Below, piece after piece: positions 35,791 to 47,069 of a DNA stretch of 64,000 nucleotides. Below the pieces are notes generated by a model. The model was not told the DNA's origin and did no database searches. It saw only the letters and a list, made by a program, of their open reading frames with translations. Every line of letters begins with the position of its first letter. Position 1 is the first letter of the stretch. The stretch is from assembly GCA_022702705.1 (NCBI GenBank), contig CM040421.1, forward strand, positions 71,728,121 to 71,792,120. The letters are read 5' to 3'. The position numbers and the translations under genes are program-made. Origin of the DNA: Papilionanthe hookeriana x Papilionanthe teres. Taxonomy: Eukaryota > Streptophyta > Magnoliopsida > Asparagales > Orchidaceae.

Positions 35791-36601
35791 GTCAAAAACT
35801 TAACCCAATTTATAAATTGCGGCTAGCTTGTAAAATCAAAATTTTGTATAATTTTAGAGAATAATTTACACACTAGGGATATTATGCAAGTATATGTATC
35901 GTTTCAAGTAATATAGGGATTTCTTTTAAAACCACAGTATCAATTCCACAGAGAAGCGAGGTAAGAAATCCTTTAGGCTAATTCAAGTCTAATACTATTA
36001 GGCCTTAGTTTGGAATGTCGATTAAAGTGGTTTTTTTAATAACTATTTCTAAATGAAAATCATAAATATAAAGACAATTTATTTGGATAAACTAGTTTGG
36101 AGAATTTTAAGATATTTAGGACTACCCTTCATGTGCAACGACCTAGATAATGCATAGGAATGAAATGCTTAGAATTTAATGTAGTAGTGACAAAAAGGAG
36201 CATACATATTCTTTATCCTATGGTCAAGGTATAAAGAACATTGGCTAATCTAAAGGTTTGTTCAGGAGTGTTATTAGTTGTCTTTGGGTAGGTTCTAGTC
36301 TCTCGCATCTAGATTACCCATTTGTGCCCTCTCTATAGGACCTACTTGTGAAACTTTGTCCTCTTTTTAAACCAAATTGATAGAATTTAGTCTGTCACTC
36401 TAAAAACATTCAATTCTACGCCCATCAAATCTTATCTCCCTATCTATTTGCACTCCCCCTCAAACGATTACTTCTGATCTTCCAAAGTGAAATGTGGTAC
36501 TCACTAGTTAAGAAATCTTAGCCAACGGTCAGGTCTATAAGATTTCTCTACAAATTTTAACAATACAAGTGATCAGTTTGCAAAGTAAATTAAAAGTCGA
36601 T

Positions 36602-38275
36602 TGACCCACTGAAGATATGTTGAGATTTTCATTCCTATTTTATATTGATTTTGATGATATTTCACTTTAAATAAAGATATTTTTGTTGTTTTCTTACATG
36701 TATGTTGATTTATGGACATTGAAGCAAAAAGATGCAAAAAGGAGCTAATTTGGAGCAAAAATTACCAAAATATGAAGATTTGATCAAGGTCATCGACGGC
36801 GAGATCGACGGCGCCGACGACAAATTTTTCCCGAGAGTTCAGAAAATATATTACAAGGAAGGTCGCCGACGGCGAGATCGAGGCTATCGGCAGCGGGCCT
36901 TATGAGAGAGGGTCCAAAGACAAGTATTCTAGAAGGCCGCCGACGGCGAGATCGAGGTCGCCGACGGTGAGTAAGTCGGTCCTCTCACAAGGTACATTGA
37001 ATGTCGACGATTTTAAAGAGATGCTTGGGTAACTCTTGGAAACTCATCTACCACTTTATAAGAAACAATCGGGGGCCAAAAATAGGGTGTCCACTGTGTC
37101 TATTAGTGTTTGTGGTGCCATTAGAGTATTAGAGATTTAGTTTAATTAGTGTTAATTTTGAGGGATTCTTCAAGAGATTGTAAGAGTGAAAGGAAAGTGA
37201 GAGATTTCCTCCTCCTTGACGTTTCGAAGGAGAATTCTGTGTATTGTAAAGAAAGGAAGAGATTCAGAGGAACTTTAAGGAGTTTTCTTGGGGAGGAATT
37301 CGAGATAAGTTGTATTTACTTATTTTAGTTTGTATAACTTTGCTTTTATATATGAAATCCAAGTTTTGTTGTATCTTCTCCATGAAATCTGAGTAGTTTC
37401 TTTGTCTTTCTCCTTGTTTTGAGATTTTTGTGAAATGGTGAATTGAATTAGTGTGCCAAAAGAATGTTAAAGAAGTTGTGATAATCTTTTCACTTAAATC
37501 TTAATTTACTTTTAATCTGACAAATTAATTTGTTAAAACATGTTGAGTTTAACAACTAAAGTGAAGATTACATCAAAGATTCAGGGAGGTCAAAGTTTTT
37601 AAAAGTATGGTGCAAATAAATAGGAAAATATTATGTATCAGGCATAGAATTGGAGATTTTAGAGTTACAGACTAAAATCCTCAATTTGGTCCTATCATTT
37701 GGGTGCTGAAATGTAGATGTTAGCCCTCAGATGAGGGGAACGTGGGAGCTCCGAAGTGAGAGTCAGTATCCTTCCAGCCTAGCCACAGATTCAGTAATCA
37801 AGCATAGGATTAGTCAATGTTCTTTATGCCTGGATCAAAGAGTAAAGAATAGGTATGCTCCTATTTGGCACAACACAGTGTTAAACTAATTCTAATTATC
37901 CATTCACTTAAATTTCTTAACAAGGAGAAGGATGCTTGCTTATACATTGAACCTCACTTTAATAGTAGAAGTAGTTAATTGTTAGTAGAATTAGTTTATT
38001 AAAATTCCATCTTATTTAAGATTTCATATTAGTGACAGATAGGCAATTCGATTTACAAAGTTGTGATTCTGAATTGGTTTCTATAATCCTAGTCCGTAGC
38101 CTTTGAAATATCCCTGTGGGATCGATATCCAGGACTCCATTAGAGCCCTGTATTACTTGAGCGATACGTATACTTGCGTTGATAAAAGTAACTCTGCGAT
38201 TATTGAATATCTTTATACACTTTTATATCAAATTCTAGCCATATTAAGTTTACGCAAAGTGCGCGGAGTGGTTCA
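36602..38275 (+). repeat. E2 5' LTR
   Basis: 1674 bp. It pairs with 48889-50564. GC-rich cluster at 36786-36973; TATA-like run tttataag at 37055-37062; the U5 block with gagcgatacgtatacttgcg near 38160-38180. Confidence 0.95.
36786..36973 (+). repeat. GC-rich paired motif cluster in E2 5' LTR
   Basis: Three pairs, each an agatcgagg-linked doublet of the CGCCGACGGCGAG motif, with about 50-60 bases between pairs. The 3' LTR copy is at 49077-49262. Confidence 0.85.
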
Positions 38276-38281
38276 AGTTTT

Positions 38282-38299
38282 TGGCGCCTTTGTCGGGGA
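38282..38299 (+). other. E2 primer-binding site
   Basis: tggcgcctttgtcgggga lies six bases after the 5' LTR end. It is the same tRNA-Asp-type site as in E1 with two differences. Confidence 0.85.
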
Positions 38300-38413
38300 T
38301 ATAACATAATTAGAGTAACAGATAATTTAGGATAATTAGAAAACTTTTTAATAGAATTTGTAACTTATTTTTATATTTAATCAACTGATTTTCTGTGTAC
38401 TAATTTTGATTGT

Positions 38414-38868
38414 ATGCGTAAATTTGGACTTGAAAATCTTATACCCTACGATTCGGAATTAGAACGCACTGTTAGGAGAATTAGAAAACTGAGAAAAGAA
38501 CCTAGAAATCCTGACAATCCTAACACAATGGAAAACAACGTAAACAACCAAGGAATAGAAAATGAACATCAATCTAGACCACTAAGAGATTACGCTAACC
38601 CTACATTTGATGAAATTCACTTAACTATCCAAAATCCAGATGTAGCTGCTAATTCATTTGAGCTTAAACCTGCAATTATCCAAATGGTACAAAACAATCA
38701 ATTCAGGGAAACTTTTAACGAAGATCCTAATTTACATCTTGCAAGTTTTTTAGAACTTTGTGCTACTTTTAAATATGACAGAGTGTCTGATGATGCTGTC
38801 AGACTTAGACTTTTTCCTTTTTCACTATGGGACAAGGCTAAGGCTTGGTTAAATTCGTTAGTACCTGG
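38414..38868 (+). pseudogene. gag: E2 gag, N-terminal part up to the LM-c insertion
   Basis: An open frame from ATG 38414 with the same start as E1 (MRKFGL) and no stop before the LM-c boundary. It covers the leader, the SRPLRDYANPTFDE motif and the first half of the gag core (QNNQFRETF, FLELCATFKYDRVSDDA, LWDKAKAWLNSLVPG). This part is much better preserved than in E1. The frame is cut at 38868 by LM-c and runs on for 14 codons into it, which is not biological. The remainder is at 46331-47060. Confidence 0.9.
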
Positions 38869-39399
38869 TGTTGACCTCATTTTTGATGAGGTCTTCTCTT
38901 CTTCTCTTTAGTACTTAGGATCTAGCCTTAGGCTTTTCCTTTGACTAATCTTAGAGGATTAGAATTGGGACCCACCTTTTAGAAATTCAAACCACTTCTA
39001 AACTCCCCGCAAACTCCACAAACTTGACTGTAGACCCCTAATCACCTAGAGGGTTGAAATCGAATGTGGAAGTTTAAAGGATGAGTTCCTATAGGACTCT
39101 TTGGCCTTAGGACCGCCCACAGGTGGCCTGGTGCAGTGAAGGGTTGACTTGCACACACACTACACCTACACACTACATTTCACACACTTCCTAAAAACAC
39201 ACCCATACCCGACTTGACCTCCTGACTCATGTAGGTGATTCACATGGATGGTCCTTAACCCCTAAGCCCTTAGCTAAGAGGGTTAGGAACAGCATGGTGA
39301 ATGCCTCAAATGAGTCCCTTCATGGCTCATGTAGGCTTGATATGGCTTCATGGCTCAACAAAAATGATTTTATTCCACTTACATCCACCCAATCTTCAA

Positions 39400-40640
39400 T
39401 TTTCCAAATTTTCAATTTTTGACCCCCGGGACCCTACACCCGCCTAACCAACCCAAAACCCTTGAAATTACCCAAATTTTCCAAAAACTTCCAAATCACC
39501 CAAAATTCTCCAAAATCATTCCCAAACATTTCCACATCACTCAAATTGATCATCCATACCCAAAAATACCAAAAATTCCAAAAATACCTCCCAATACCCT
39601 TCAAATACCCAAAATACCCCTCCTAGCCAAAAAAATCCAAAAAATCAGAAAATTCCCAGAAAATTCCAAAAAATCCCAAATATTCCCAATTTCATTTTGT
39701 TCAACTACACCATGGGCCAATTTTGTCAATTTACCCCACTTTTATCAAAACCCCCAATTTGACCCATTTTAACCCAAAATGAACCCAATGTCAAACCAAA
39801 CCTACCCAATTGACCCAAATTCTGGTCCAATTCAATTCTAAACTTCAATTCAACATTCCCAACACCAATTTAGACCAAATCCAAGTCTAATTTGATTGAC
39901 ATTTGGATCCAATTTCACTTTTGGCCTTAAAGCCCAATTTGGACCCATGACCCAAACTTAACCCAAACTCACCCAATTCAACTCCAATTAACCCCAAATC
40001 TTTTCTAAACCTTCCTTGACATCCCCATAAACAAAACACTAACATGATTTGCCCAAGATTTTTATCCAAACCCCACTCAAATTCAACCCAAAACTAAAAG
40101 GCCCATTTTTGACCTAAACCAAAACTTAGCCCAAATAGACCCAAACCTCAAAATCAAAACCCAACCAAAGCCAAAACCTCTTTGAAACACTCCCATAAAC
40201 ATTTCTCAACATTTATTTTACATCAATTTCAACTCTAGCCCAACTTTGGCCCATGGTAGCCCATTTTGGCCCACCTTAGCCTCTTTACCAAAAAGGCCCA
40301 TATCCAACCCAATTCAAACTCAAATCACTTCAAATTTGTTTCAAACCTCTCATGACACATCCCTAAACCAAACTCAACAATTATTTGGCCCAAGCCTTTA
40401 CCAAAATTTCATCCCAAAATCCATTTTAAAATTCAAAAGCCCACTTTCCTAAACCATTTTAAAAGCCCATCCTTTACCACATCCAAAGGCCCAAAATTGG
40501 TCCCAAAGCCCATAAGATATTCCCCCTCATCATACTTTCAATTAAACTCAATACCTAAGTCCTAAATTCATCATCAAATCATTCCAAATCAAGTTTCATA
40601 CAAATTTCCATCAAATTACCAAAAAATTCCTAAAATCCAT
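39400..40640 (+). repeat. Degenerate C/A-rich short repeat array in LM-c
   Basis: Variants of CCAAATTGACCC, CCCAAAATT and CCAAACC with hardly any G. The 117-codon open frame in it is proline/isoleucine/lysine repeat translation only. Confidence 0.8.
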
Positions 40641-41245
40641 TTTCATGAAATTGACTAAACTTTTCCCTAAGCCAAAGACAAGCCATGCAAGCCATGGACA
40701 AGCCACATGAAGCCATGGAGAGTTTGACATGTGATCAAGCCATTAATGGAAAAAGGAGGACCCCCTTTCCTAATCCTTCTTAAGCCTTTTTTTACCTTAA
40801 GCATGTCACACTCTAAACCATGCTTTGCCACCTAATCCTTGATGGAGACTCCACCACACATGGGAGATTGACCCACCGACCTCCTCGGCCCAAAACCAGG
40901 TCTTGGGGAGGTGCACCCAACCCATTTGCATGGGTTGACCAAAATAAGCTAAAATAGCCCCTTCCCCTTTCTACTTTGATTCAACCACTTTACACATGTC
41001 AAACCACGATCGAATGCACCAAACCCCAGCCCACGACCCACCTGAACAAGATGGTGACCGGTGCACGGCCGGCCGACCACGAGCCGCCGGAAAACACCAT
41101 GGCCGAGACCTTGGGAGGAGCCAAACTTTGGAATTCTCCCCTGCGTGAGCTGCCCCATGCCCAATGGCCACCATGGCTGTTCTTCACATGCCAAGAGCAG
41201 CTGATCCCAGCCCTCAACTCCCCCTGGGAGGCCCTCCAACCTCTC

Positions 41246-41254
41246 CTATTTAAA
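41246..41254 (+). promoter_or_regulatory. TATA-like site in LM-c
   Basis: ctatttaaa followed by cccctcaccctcac, at the boundary between a GC-rich and a less GC-rich segment. LM-a has ctttttaagcccaccctc at the equivalent place (about 8737). It would put a transcription start some 2.4 kb into the unit, as expected for an LTR with a long U3. Confidence 0.4.
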
Positions 41255-41829
41255 CCCCTCACCCTCACGGCCAAGAGAGGTGCTGAACCAGACCTTACTG
41301 AAACTCGCCAAAATTGCTCCGCATCATTCTCCATACTTAGAGCACTTGATCCCCAAGTGAGATCCCCCTGCCATTTCTTCTCTGCGAGCTCAATTTCGCA
41401 GTCGAAATTCCATCCAAAACCGGGACACTTCTCCACGGTGAGCCAATCCCCAAATTGATTGGATCTACACCTTCACCGGACCGAGGGAAGGTGTCCACCA
41501 AGCAAAGCCCCATCTCCGAGCCACCCGAGTTGCTCCGGCCTCCAAGCTTTGTGATCGGGCTTGGTCGAAATCACATCTAGACAATTCACCGGACCAGGAG
41601 ACTTCATCCGGAGCTTGCGGGATCCAATCGAAGGTGCAACAACTCTCGGATCGAAGCCACACTTCTCCGAGCAAAGGTATGAACCGATTCTTCATCCCGA
41701 GCTTCCGGAGATTCTCCATTTCAAATGCCTTAATTTCAATGCATGATAACCGTATAGATGTGTTCGTCTCTTCGAGACGAATCCATAGAGCATAAGAACA
41801 TGAAAATCCGTTGAGTATCGAGTGAGATC

Positions 41830-42050
41830 TTAGGGATTTAGTGTGGACGGCTCTCGGGCGAGGACGCTCGGGGACGATGAACGGATGCCGTCCATTTAAT
41901 ACACGCGCGGACGGACGGCCGGGATCGCGTCGGATCGGAAGGACGGAGCGATACAGCGGGTCCCGGAAGCGCTGACGCGGATGGCGACGTCGAATGGGAG
42001 CGCGCCACGCGGCACTTCGGAGCTGCCGATGTTTCGCTGGCGCCGCGTGG
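41830..42050 (+). other. CpG island of LM-c
   Basis: A dense run of CpG with motifs such as cggacggacggccggg and gcgccgcgtgg in an otherwise AT-rich unit. The equivalent segments of LM-a and LM-b are recognisable but CpG-depleted. Confidence 0.75.
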
Positions 42051-42319
42051 ATAAGTAGAAAATTAGGGGTATTTTCTATTTATTTAATTCCCTAAACTTC
42101 AAAAATTCATAACTTTGTGTAGGAAAATCATAAAAATAAAATAAAAATACCCTCTTGCTCGGTGAACAGAGGAGAATAATGTGGAAAAGAAATTAATTAA
42201 TTTTGTCCAAGTATTTTATTTTTAATTAATTATTTACTCCCTGCATTGTTTTAATTCTCCATGCATTCATACAATTCACCATAGCATGAGACCATAGGGC
42301 TTTTGAAGCCTCTGAATTT

Positions 42320-43410
42320 GGGAACATTCCCTGAATTTTCCAAAGTCAGAGGCCATCCCTATGAAGAGTTATTGATTTTTCAAATTCATGTCACTGTTTA
42401 GAGTATTTTAATTCCAATAAATAGCATGTTGTGTAATAAATCCTAGGAAAATTTGGTGATGTTCCTTATGACCAGAGAACCCTAGGAAAAATAGGACTTG
42501 GGTTAATTCACTTAAGGTAACCCTAATTGGCTTAAACATCCAAAATAGACCCCTAATTAATTAGAGCTAACCATACATCAAATTGACTTGAAATCAATTC
42601 TCCACTGACCTTTAGGATCAGAGGAACCCACCATAAAAATTTGAGGTTAATTGGACTTGGTTAGCCCCACTAATTGGGTTGATTAAGCCACTTAGTCATG
42701 TTAAACTTTAAAAATTCATAACTTTCAAAATACCTTTCAAAAATTTACCAAATTGGTTTTGGAGCCTCTCTGATATCAGGGGAATTTAAGAAAATTAAAA
42801 TTTCAATTTTCTAAAAAAGTTGATTTTTAATATTATTTTAATATTTTTAATAATTAAAAAATAATAAAAATCACAAAAATAATAAAATTCACCAAAGTGT
42901 CACATTTTGAATTTTAATCACTTAGGAACAAACCCCATATTTTTCCTAGGTCTATTTAGTGAGATATTAAATTTTAAAGCTCTAGGGTAATTTTAAAATT
43001 TAAAAAATGTATTTTCTAGCATTTTCACCAAAATAATTATAATAAATGAAAGAAAAATTAGAAAATTGTAAAATTTGATTCTCTGATTTCCTTGATATCA
43101 GAGAGAATTTTAAAAATTATAAAACTTATTTTTCAACATTTATTTTATTTTTAAATTAATTAATACTCCAGAACTTAAAATAATTCTAATAAATAAAATA
43201 TAATTCAAAAAATTACAAAATTTGGTCCAAGTGGTCCTCTGGTCATTAGGAATGTCCCCTAATTTTCTTAAGGACAGAAACTTACCCTTGGTCATGTTAT
43301 CAAATTTTCCTTGAAAATCTCTATTTTCTACTAAAAATAATTATATAAATAAATTAAATACAGAAAAATCACATTTTCTCCTCTCATGTCTTTATTGACA
43401 TATGAGTGAA
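42320..43410 (+). repeat. Dyad-bearing ~150-bp array in LM-c
   Basis: Eight blocks near 42345, 42475, 42620, 42775, 42925, 43095, 43240 and 43390 carry short quasi-palindromes (ctctctgatatcagggg, ttgatatcagagag, gaccagagaaccc) separated by AT-rich filler containing caaaaatttt-type runs. Spacing is 130-170. Confidence 0.65.
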
Positions 43411-43852
43411 GTCACATAAAAAATTTCAAGTTCATTTGAGTTCAATTTAGTGAGTTATAAAATTATTGAGCTTAAAGGGCAAGATGGTAATTAAAATTTT
43501 AACCCTTAATTAAAACTTTAGGTTTAATAAAAAAATTAACAAGTAAAATATTTGATCCTAATCTGATTTGGATGATTGAAATTTAAATAATTAAAGGGTA
43601 GAAACCCATTAAGCAATTTAAAATGATTAAACCTTAATTAAATAATTGATTAAATTTGGAAGAATAATAAAATTGGAATTATTAAAATAGGGATATTATT
43701 ATGAAGAGATTTATTCTTTAATTTAAAAATCCCTAAATTTAATCATTTCATTAATATTCAACTCTTAATTAAAATGATAACTCAAATTTAAAATATTAAA
43801 AGACTTAATCATTAAACTAAAATTAAATCATTAAACTCTTTCAAAAATTTCA

Positions 43853-44216
43853 ATTAAAATTAAATTAAATTAAATTAAAAATTAAATTAAATTAAGTAAA
43901 TTAAATTAAAATTAAATTAAATTAAATTAAGATTAAAAGTTGAATTAAATTAAATTAAATTAAATTAAATTAAATAAACAAATTAAATTAAATTAAATGA
44001 ATTAAATAAATTAAATTAAATAAATAAAATTAAATTAAATTAAATAAAATTAAATTAAATAAATAAATTAAATTAAATTAAATTAAATTAAATTAAATTA
44101 AATTAAATTAAATTAAATTAAATTAAATTAAAAATTAAATCAAATCAAACTAAATTGAATTAAATTGAGTTAAATTAAATTAAATTAAATTAAATTAAAT
44201 TAAGTTGAATTAAATA
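43853..44216. repeat. (TTAAA)n microsatellite array
   Basis: About 360 bases of near-perfect AAATT/TTAAA pentanucleotide repeats. LM-a and LM-b have only scattered units at the equivalent place, so this expanded in LM-c. Confidence 0.95.
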
Positions 44217-46330
44217 ACATCACCTAAGACATAAAGAACTCAAAAATAAATCTAAAATAACTTGAACACTATTCCAAACTTAAATCATTAATTTGAACTT
44301 AAATTTGAATCACAAATCATTAAATATCATTTTGCCCTTAAAAGCTTTAATTATCGTAACTCCTAAATGGAATATAAAATGAAATGTTACTTCACTTATA
44401 GGACATTCAAATATCCTAGTTCACTTGAGCAAGTTAACAAAATTGAAAACCTCGGACGATCGATTCATTTATATAACTAAATTCATTTGGACTTAAAACA
44501 ATCCTAGAAATATTGAAAAGATGTTTAGGACCCTTCCTAAGCACTTCCTCGATATGATAGGATATTTATAAGAACGATTGAACTTAGTTATTCTTTGATG
44601 AAGAAAATCGTCCTCGAACTAAAAACACGAAAGAACCTAGACGTCATAGGAAATGACTAGCTATAGGATTAGGAACTTGGTAGAAAACCATAACCCTTTC
44701 CCTTAGCTTTACCTAGGAAGTTGCTATGAATGCTTAAATGCTCTAAATTGTGTTTTAAGTGCGACTTGGGATGACGGGAAGACCCTCCAGGGTACGCTTT
44801 TATTTTATTGCAATTTATTTTATTGCAATTTATTTAATCGCATCGCACTTATTTTTCTTGCATGATAAACAACGATTGCATGAAAACCTACACCTTTAGG
44901 ACGAAACCAAAACCGAAACCCATAACTAAATTAAAAGACACTACAAGATAAAATTCACCTCCACAACATTTCAAAATATAAGACAACTCAAAATTTAATC
45001 ACAAACGAACACAAAACTACGATTACAACTAAATTAAAACGTCTTGTTGGATGATCGGGAATACCTCGGATGATGTAACCTACGTGTTGCTAACGGGATT
45101 TCCCATGGTCTAAATGAAAGTGTGGAACTCATTCGATTGAGTTTAGCAAATTCATCCGGACTAAGTGAATCCGATAAAAATAATGATGCCGGAAGGATGG
45201 AACCGTGGGATCTTAACCGGTGTTGTTATAATCAACTTTAAGATTTGTTTTAATTAAAACACAAAAAACACTTGGAAATTAAGACTTCTCTAAACCAAAA
45301 CACTTTTCTCATCCCACGATTTATGACTTCTACAACTAAACCTCTACAACGAACAAGGAGCTCGGAGCATAGTGGGCGACACGGCCATCGTCATCAACGA
45401 AAACCTCGTGTCGACATCAATGAAACTTTCCTAGAATTAAACAACAAAGCCATAGGACTTCGAGGTAGTTTGCACTAGTGCAACATAAATCCTCGACTCT
45501 TCGTTAGGAATTTGCATTGCAAATTAAGCCCTAATCGGTCTTAGGATTCCGAGGTAGTCGTCCGATACGACATAAACCCTCATATCTTCCAGGCAATTTG
45601 TATGATTCTATCATATAAATATAAGCCCTAATTAACTAAGATTGGCAAGATTAAAACATTAAATGAACATTAGGACTTTCCTAAATCCAAGCCAAACAAT
45701 AGGATAGTCGGGAAATTGCCGAAGTCCGCTTCGGATCCGTAATTTCTCCTACTTTTCTTCCTTTGAATTTCCAAAACAAAATGTTCCAAACTTGATCCAT
45801 TCCCTATCGAAACCCAAAATTCAATCCCTTGAAAACTTAAACTTTGAAATTCTTGAGAGCAGAATTATTGATTATTATCGAGAGTTTTCTTAGGTGATTC
45901 CCGTCACTTAAGATGTAATTAACTATAGGGGCTTGCCCTTATAGGGAATTTTAAAGAACCCAGGTAATATAAACCCTGTTTAATAGTTTCATATTAAGCA
46001 GGGGAATTTGTCGGCTTATAATATTGGTTCGCAGACCAAACGGATGTCACAAATCTTCTAGTTTATTTAACCGAGCCCCATCATCAAGCAGTGTGTCTAT
46101 TCTTCGGGATAGATACACGGTTTGTGGTGTGGCGCTCGTTTATATAAACTATTTGGGATGTGAGATCGGTTTGATTTCATATCTTAAAATTTTCAAATTT
46201 AAAATTATTTTCAAAATTAAATACTACTTTCTAAATTATATATATATTTAAATTAAATTTAAAATTCGCCGACAACTTCTGTTAGGCGACCCCTTTTTAA
46301 AATATCACACAACCTAAAAATATGCCGACA

Positions 46331-47069
46331 CCTGGATCTATTTAAACTTGGGGGGAACTTTCACAAAAATTCTTATCAAAATATTTTCCACCATCTAAGA
46401 CTGCTAAACTTAGAAACGATAACACATCTTTCAGTCAGTATGAGGGAGAATCGATATATGAATCTTGGGAAAGATTTAAAGAACTTCTTAGGAGATACCC
46501 ACATCATGCTTTACCAAATTGGTTAATTATTCAAACTTTTTATAATGGATTAATAGGATCTCTTAGATCCATCATTGACGCTGCTAGTGGTGAATCACTA
46601 ATGTATAAACCTTTTGAAGAAGCATATGCTTTAATCGAAGAAATGACTACCAATAATTTTCAATGGCCTGTTGAAAGGGTAAATTCTAAGAGAGTAGCCA
46701 GTATTCATGATTCAGATGCTTTAACTATGATAGTTTCTCAAATTGATGCTCTTTCAAAGAAAATAAATCAATACGGAATGAATCGTTCTCAAGCACCTCC
46801 AGTGTTAGAAGAAAATTCATTGGGAAAATTGTAGATGCTCAATCTTCATATGAAACTTTAAATTTGATTAATAAAAGAAAAAATAACCCTTATTCAAACT
46901 ATTATAATCCAGGTTGAAAAAATCATCCAAACTTTAATTGGAATAACCAAGGTAATGCTAATCCTGTTAATTCTCAGTGGGGGAACAATCCTGTAAACCC
47001 AATAGGAAATGTAAACAATCAGGGTAATTCCAATTATAGACCTTCTAATCCACCAGGTTTTTTTTTCTT
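46331..47069 (+). pseudogene. gag: E2 gag, second part
   Basis: This continues the gag core after LM-c: FFPPSKTAKLRND, YESWERFKELLRRYPHH, TFYNGL, then the open 77-codon stretch at 46601-46834 (PFEEAYALIEEMTTNNFQWP). The Asn-rich tail ends SNPPGF at about 47058, at the deletion junction (a run of T). Stops at 46834 and 46863 and a shift near 46345 break the frame. Confidence 0.85.

Larger units (their letters stand above)
38869..46330 (+). mobile_element. LM-c: uninterrupted copy of the giant non-coding LTR-like unit
   Basis: 7462 bp inserted in the E2 gag, starting TGTTGACC and ending GCCGACA, with cctgg duplicated at 38864-38868 and 46331-46335. The ends are imperfect inverted repeats (TGTTGAC against TGTCGGC). 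The E1 gag shows the empty site (gtacctggatctatt), so the boundaries are secure. Order: start block, C-rich degenerate array (39400-40640), GC-rich tract with TATA-like site (41246-41254), CpG island (41830-42050), dyad array (42320-43410), TTAAA array (43853-44216), junction block (45040-45220) and 1.1 kb tail. No primer site, polypurine tract, protein domain or internal copy of its ends is visible. A giant solo LTR is the simplest reading. Confidence 0.88.

Noticed and set aside
39419..39772. 117-codon frame in LM-c
   Set aside because: Pro/Ile/Lys-rich translation of a degenerate C/A array; the LM-a equivalent has no such frame.
40976..41458. 160-codon plus-strand frame and overlapping 145-codon minus-strand frame in LM-c
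   Set aside because: Both arise from the GC-rich tract. Neither is kept in LM-a or LM-b and neither resembles a known protein.
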